64,000 bases of DNA from Mycolicibacterium boenickei (lineage in GTDB: Bacteria > Actinomycetota > Actinomycetes > Mycobacteriales > Mycobacteriaceae): contig NZ_AP022579.1 in NCBI RefSeq assembly GCF_010731295.1, positions 2,356,001 through 2,420,000 on the forward strand. The letters run 5' to 3'. This document shows positions 61,648 through 64,000 of the stretch, piece after piece; positions within the stretch are counted from its first letter, which is position 1, and every line of letters begins with the position of its first letter. Position numbers and translations under genes: made by a program. The notes beneath the pieces were generated by a model. The model was not told the DNA's origin. It saw nothing but the letters and a program-made list of their open reading frames with translations, and ran no database searches.

Positions 61648-61663
61648 AGTGATCCAGATCACA
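61648..61663. promoter_or_regulatory. CRP-family binding site upstream of the frd operon
   Basis: AGTGATCCAGATCACA matches the mycobacterial CRP consensus TGTGA-N6-TCACA at nine of ten defined positions and is symmetric except for its first and last base. It lies 27 nt before the first gene of the frd operon. The nearest -10 candidates are TATGCT (61647-61642) and TACCCT (61671-61666); either would place the site over the promoter core, so repression is as likely as activation. Confidence 0.65.
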
Positions 61664-61789
61664 TCAGGGTATGCCTGTGTCAACCCGCCCGTCCATATCT
61701 CGTCGGCCGAACTCCCGCGGAGGGCTGGACGGGCCGCTGAGGCCGAGCGGTGACGACATTGCCCGTCGTCCACTGCGCGACCCGGTAGG

Positions 61790-63010
61790 TCACATGGTGG
61801 ACCGGCCACCGGGCGTGAAAGTGACGGGGACCGAGCGGAATCCGCGGGTGACCGAGTTGCCGTGAAATCGTGCGACTTCGTCTTCTGAGAGGGTGAAGTC
61901 AGGCATGCGGGACAGCACCCGCTCCAGGCCGACCTGGAACTCCAGTCGAGCCAGATTGGACCCGAGGCAGCGGTGCACGCCGGCGCCGAATCCGAGGTGC
62001 CGGTTCTCGCGCCGGTCGAGGATGCATCGGGCCGCGTCGGGGAACACCATTTCGTCGCGGTTGGCGGCGGCGTAGTTGACGATGACCGACTCGCCCGGTG
62101 AGAACGTGCAGCCGTTCAGTTCCACCTCTTTGGCCACGGTGCGGGGAATGCCGTGGATCGACCCGGCGAACCGGATGAACTCCTCCACTGCAAAGGTGAG
62201 GAGGTCGGGATCGCCGATCAGGCGGTCGCGCTCGGCCGGGTTGGTGGCGAGATAGTGGTAGGCGAAAGACATTGCGCTGGCGGTGGTCTCGAGACCCGCC
62301 TGGACCAGGAGCATGGCATTGGACACGACGTCGCCGAAGGACAGTTTCTCTCCGTCGATCTCGGCGGACAGCAGCACGTCGATCATGTCGTCACGGGGTG
62401 GCTGGTCCATCCGCGCGGTCACGGCGTCGTGCAGGTGCTGATAGAGCCCGCCCCAGGCGGTCATCCGGTCCTGTTCGGTGGCGCCGTTGAGCGCAGTGTC
62501 GGTCAGCTCGACGCACAGCGGGACGTCTTCGATCGGCATGCCGAGCAGATACTTGAAGAACACGATTCCGGGCTGGCGCCAGGCGATCTGGGCCAGGTCA
62601 CCGGAGCCGTTCTCGATGAGATCGTCGATGAGCCGGTCGGTCTCGGCGCCGATCTCGGGCCGGAGCGCCTTGATCCGCGCGGGAGAGAAGTACGGGTTGA
62701 GGACCTTGCGGAACTTCTGCTGTCGCGGCGGGTCGAGGGTGATCACCAGATCCCCGGCGAGCTGTTCGGCGCCCTCGGGCGTCGGGTTGCTGGAAAAGTG
62801 TTCCCAGTCCTGCAGGATCTTGACGCACTCTGCATAGCGCACCGCCACCCACGCGCCCGCCGGCGTCGCGCTGAGAAACGGTTTGTCGGTGCGCGCGAAC
62901 GGCGACTGCTGTCGCATCACCGAGTAGACGTCGTACAGGAAGTCGTTGTCGTTGAAATCCTGGTGGCGCAGATCCCAGTTCTGCGCGTGGCGTTCGAGTG
63001 ACTCCGGCAC
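61790..63010 (-). CDS. cytochrome P450
   Basis: The 406-residue P450 has the I-helix AMLLVQAGLETTASAMSFAYH (Glu-Thr-Thr in place of the usual Asp-Thr-Thr or Glu-Thr-Thr pair), the K-helix EEFIRF and the haem loop FGAGVHRCLGSNLARLE with the cysteine ligand. GVHRC and RVLSRMPDFTL are typical of the bacterial soluble class that needs ferredoxin and a reductase. No ferredoxin gene is in view. The GTG start has AGGAG 5 nt upstream. It is the last gene of an operon with two membrane proteins upstream; the family (CYP number) cannot be assigned from memory. Confidence 0.92.
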   Translation of the reverse strand: MPESLERHAQNWDLRHQDFNDNDFLYDVYSVMRQQSPFARTDKPFLSATPAGAWVAVRYAECVKILQDWEHFSSNPTPEGAEQLAGDLVITLDPPRQQKFRKVLNPYFSPARIKALRPEIGAETDRLIDDLIENGSGDLAQIAWRQPGIVFFKYLLGMPIEDVPLCVELTDTALNGATEQDRMTAWGGLYQHLHDAVTARMDQPPRDDMIDVLLSAEIDGEKLSFGDVVSNAMLLVQAGLETTASAMSFAYHYLATNPAERDRLIGDPDLLTFAVEEFIRFAGSIHGIPRTVAKEVELNGCTFSPGESVIVNYAAANRDEMVFPDAARCILDRRENRHLGFGAGVHRCLGSNLARLEFQVGLERVLSRMPDFTLSEDEVARFHGNSVTRGFRSVPVTFTPGGRSTM

Positions 63011-63018
63011 GGGGGCTC

Positions 63019-63438
63019 CTAGGGGTGCTGTTGCTCGGCGGCTTGGCGTGCCTCGCGTTCCTGGTGGATTCGCACCAGCTCACGGAATCCGATCCGGTGG
63101 TACTTGGGTACCGGCTGGATACCCCAGTCGTCCTGCGCGGTGTCCTTGCCCTCGGCGCCCTCGGGCGGCCCGAATGCCGGGTACGGCACCTTGCATTCGA
63201 GGGTGTCGTCGGAATAGCGAACCTTGAGCAGCTCACTGCAGATCTGGGTCAGGCTCAAGGTGGGATAGCCGTAGTAGACCGCCATGAAGGGCAGGGTGAA
63301 GGCGCCCTCGACGACGAGGGCGACCAGGCACACCAGGACCGCGCGCTTGATCCACTTGTGCATGCGCGCGTAGTAGGGCGTGGTGCCGGGAGGGAGGTCC
63401 TCGGTGTTTTCTTCGGTTGTTTCCGCGGGGGTGGTCAT
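63019..63438 (-). CDS. P450-linked single-helix membrane protein
   Basis: The 139-residue protein has a Pro/Thr/Glu-rich start ([31 protein letters not shown]), one membrane helix ([25 protein letters not shown]) and a polar tail with [21 protein letters not shown] and [33 protein letters not shown] do not recognise the family with certainty; similar sequences sit beside P450s in other mycobacteria. AAGGAG precedes the ATG. It is 8 nt upstream of the P450 gene and 19 nt downstream of the next membrane protein gene. Confidence 0.7.
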   Translation of the reverse strand: MTTPAETTEENTEDLPPGTTPYYARMHKWIKRAVLVCLVALVVEGAFTLPFMAVYYGYPTLSLTQICSELLKVRYSDDTLECKVPYPAFGPPEGAEGKDTAQDDWGIQPVPKYHRIGFRELVRIHQEREARQAAEQQHP

Positions 63439-63457
63439 GAGTGCTCCTTGAATGTGT

Positions 63458-64000
63458 TCAGTCGGAGAAGATTTCGCGGTTCACCGTGTGTAGGTACGGG
63501 ATCGCGAGGAAGGGGGTGATGTAGAAGATGTCGTACAGCCACCACCCGATGACCGGGAACACGACGCCGGCGTAACGAACGTCGGCATACATCGTCATGT
63601 TGAACACGTACAGACACCAGATGAGCACGCCCATCCAGCAGGTGATGATCATCCACTGGTGGCCCCAGCGCTTCATCTGCAGAAAGCCGATCGCCGCAGC
63701 GCACCGCATCGCGAAGACGGTGAGGATCATGCCGAACACCATGGACTTCTCGCCCGGCCCGGCGGCGCCGCCCATCCACAGTTCGTTGTAGTGCCAGAAG
63801 TACCCGGCGTCGAACATGGCGCCCCACCCGACCATCAGCACCCGGTTGATCAGCGTGTGGTTGGCGACGAGGTCGAGGGCCCACCCGAGGCTGTTGAGCA
63901 TGCCGTCGATCAGCACGAGATATCCGATGAGCGTGACGATCATCGGCCGGACGGAGTATCCCGCGCGCAGCGCCTGGCGCTGTAACCACACGCCGCGCAT
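63458..64000 (-). CDS. multi-helix membrane protein, possibly AveC/spirocyclase-like (partial)
   Basis: At least 181 residues are visible and the frame is open at the right edge; an ATG coincides with the last three bases, so the real start may lie beyond. It has about five hydrophobic helices ([87 protein letters not shown]) and ends [10 protein letters not shown]. Membrane proteins annotated as AveC-like spirocyclases occur in comparable P450 operons, but I cannot confirm that here. It is the first visible gene of the P450 operon. Confidence 0.55.
   Translation of the reverse strand: MRGVWLQRQALRAGYSVRPMIVTLIGYLVLIDGMLNSLGWALDLVANHTLINRVLMVGWGAMFDAGYFWHYNELWMGGAAGPGEKSMVFGMILTVFAMRCAAAIGFLQMKRWGHQWMIITCWMGVLIWCLYVFNMTMYADVRYAGVVFPVIGWWLYDIFYITPFLAIPYLHTVNREIFSD

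Noticed and set aside
63019..64000. Frameshift splitting one protein into the two P450-linked membrane proteins
   Set aside because: A stop codon, an AAGGAG ribosome site and a separate ATG lie between them, so they are two genes.

Overview
The window is about 64 kb of GC-rich actinobacterial DNA. Its gene content and order point to a fast-growing Mycobacterium (Mycolicibacterium). From memory, the backbone follows the M. tuberculosis order Rv0882 to Rv0910: DUF2537 protein, sepH, serC, AurF-like oxygenase, fprB, VOC protein, citA, gltA2, phytoene-dehydrogenase-like oxidoreductase, DUF2630 protein, arfABC, prrB/prrA, accD3, echA6, metallo-hydrolase, ctpE, and an MT0933-type antitoxin with its SRPBCC partner. 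Extra blocks are inserted in this backbone. A frdABCD fumarate reductase operon near the right end suggests the organism is not M. smegmatis, which to my knowledge lacks one (inference).

Layout. 1-17.5 kb: a SAM methyltransferase, sepH, serC and a type I methionine aminopeptidase; a diiron oxygenase with a ferredoxin-fused NADPH reductase; a tightly overlapping ykoE-ykoD-ykoC-kinase operon (thiamine/HMP ECF importer plus a P-loop kinase); an AAC(2')-like acetyltransferase; two citrate synthases (citA, gltA2); pdxH with an MFS exporter; a TetR regulator. 17.5-29.4 kb: YbaK-like protein, Tat/lipoprotein amidohydrolase, MFS-MarR pair, SnoaL-like protein divergent from a TetR, FAD oxidoreductase, FKBP, arfABC, prrBA.

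29.4-51.6 kb is an accessory block between prrA and accD3. It holds three ABC exporters (the last two form a heterodimer-type pair), an epoxide hydrolase-DUF1254-YtkA-like operon, two acyl-CoA synthetases, a lipoprotein asparaginase, and the Mg2+ P-type ATPase gene mgtA with a 0.75-kb leader. It ends with a degenerate ABC ATPase paired with a YhgE/Pip-type membrane protein. 51.6-64 kb: accD3 and echA6 from a symmetric bidirectional promoter, metallo-hydrolase, ctpE, the Rv0909/Rv0910-like pair, frdABCD behind a CRP-type site with a small Cys/His-rich gene, and a P450 operon with two membrane proteins that runs off the right edge.

The most striking element is the mgtA leader (about 47.8-48.6 kb, minus strand). 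It contains a clear sigma-A type promoter, a textbook M-box Mg2+ riboswitch, and a downstream 8-nt stretch perfectly complementary to the riboswitch P1 3' strand. Then come a 27-codon upstream ORF with a near-perfect Shine-Dalgarno and a Pro-x-Pro-x-Pro-basic peptide resembling enterobacterial MgtL, a second 57-codon upstream ORF, an 18-bp perfect palindrome, and finally mgtA. This looks like a layered Mg2+/translation sensor. Many genes here appear leaderless, with a TANNNT element 7-10 nt before the start codon. No tRNA, rRNA, CRISPR array, insertion sequence or prophage was seen.
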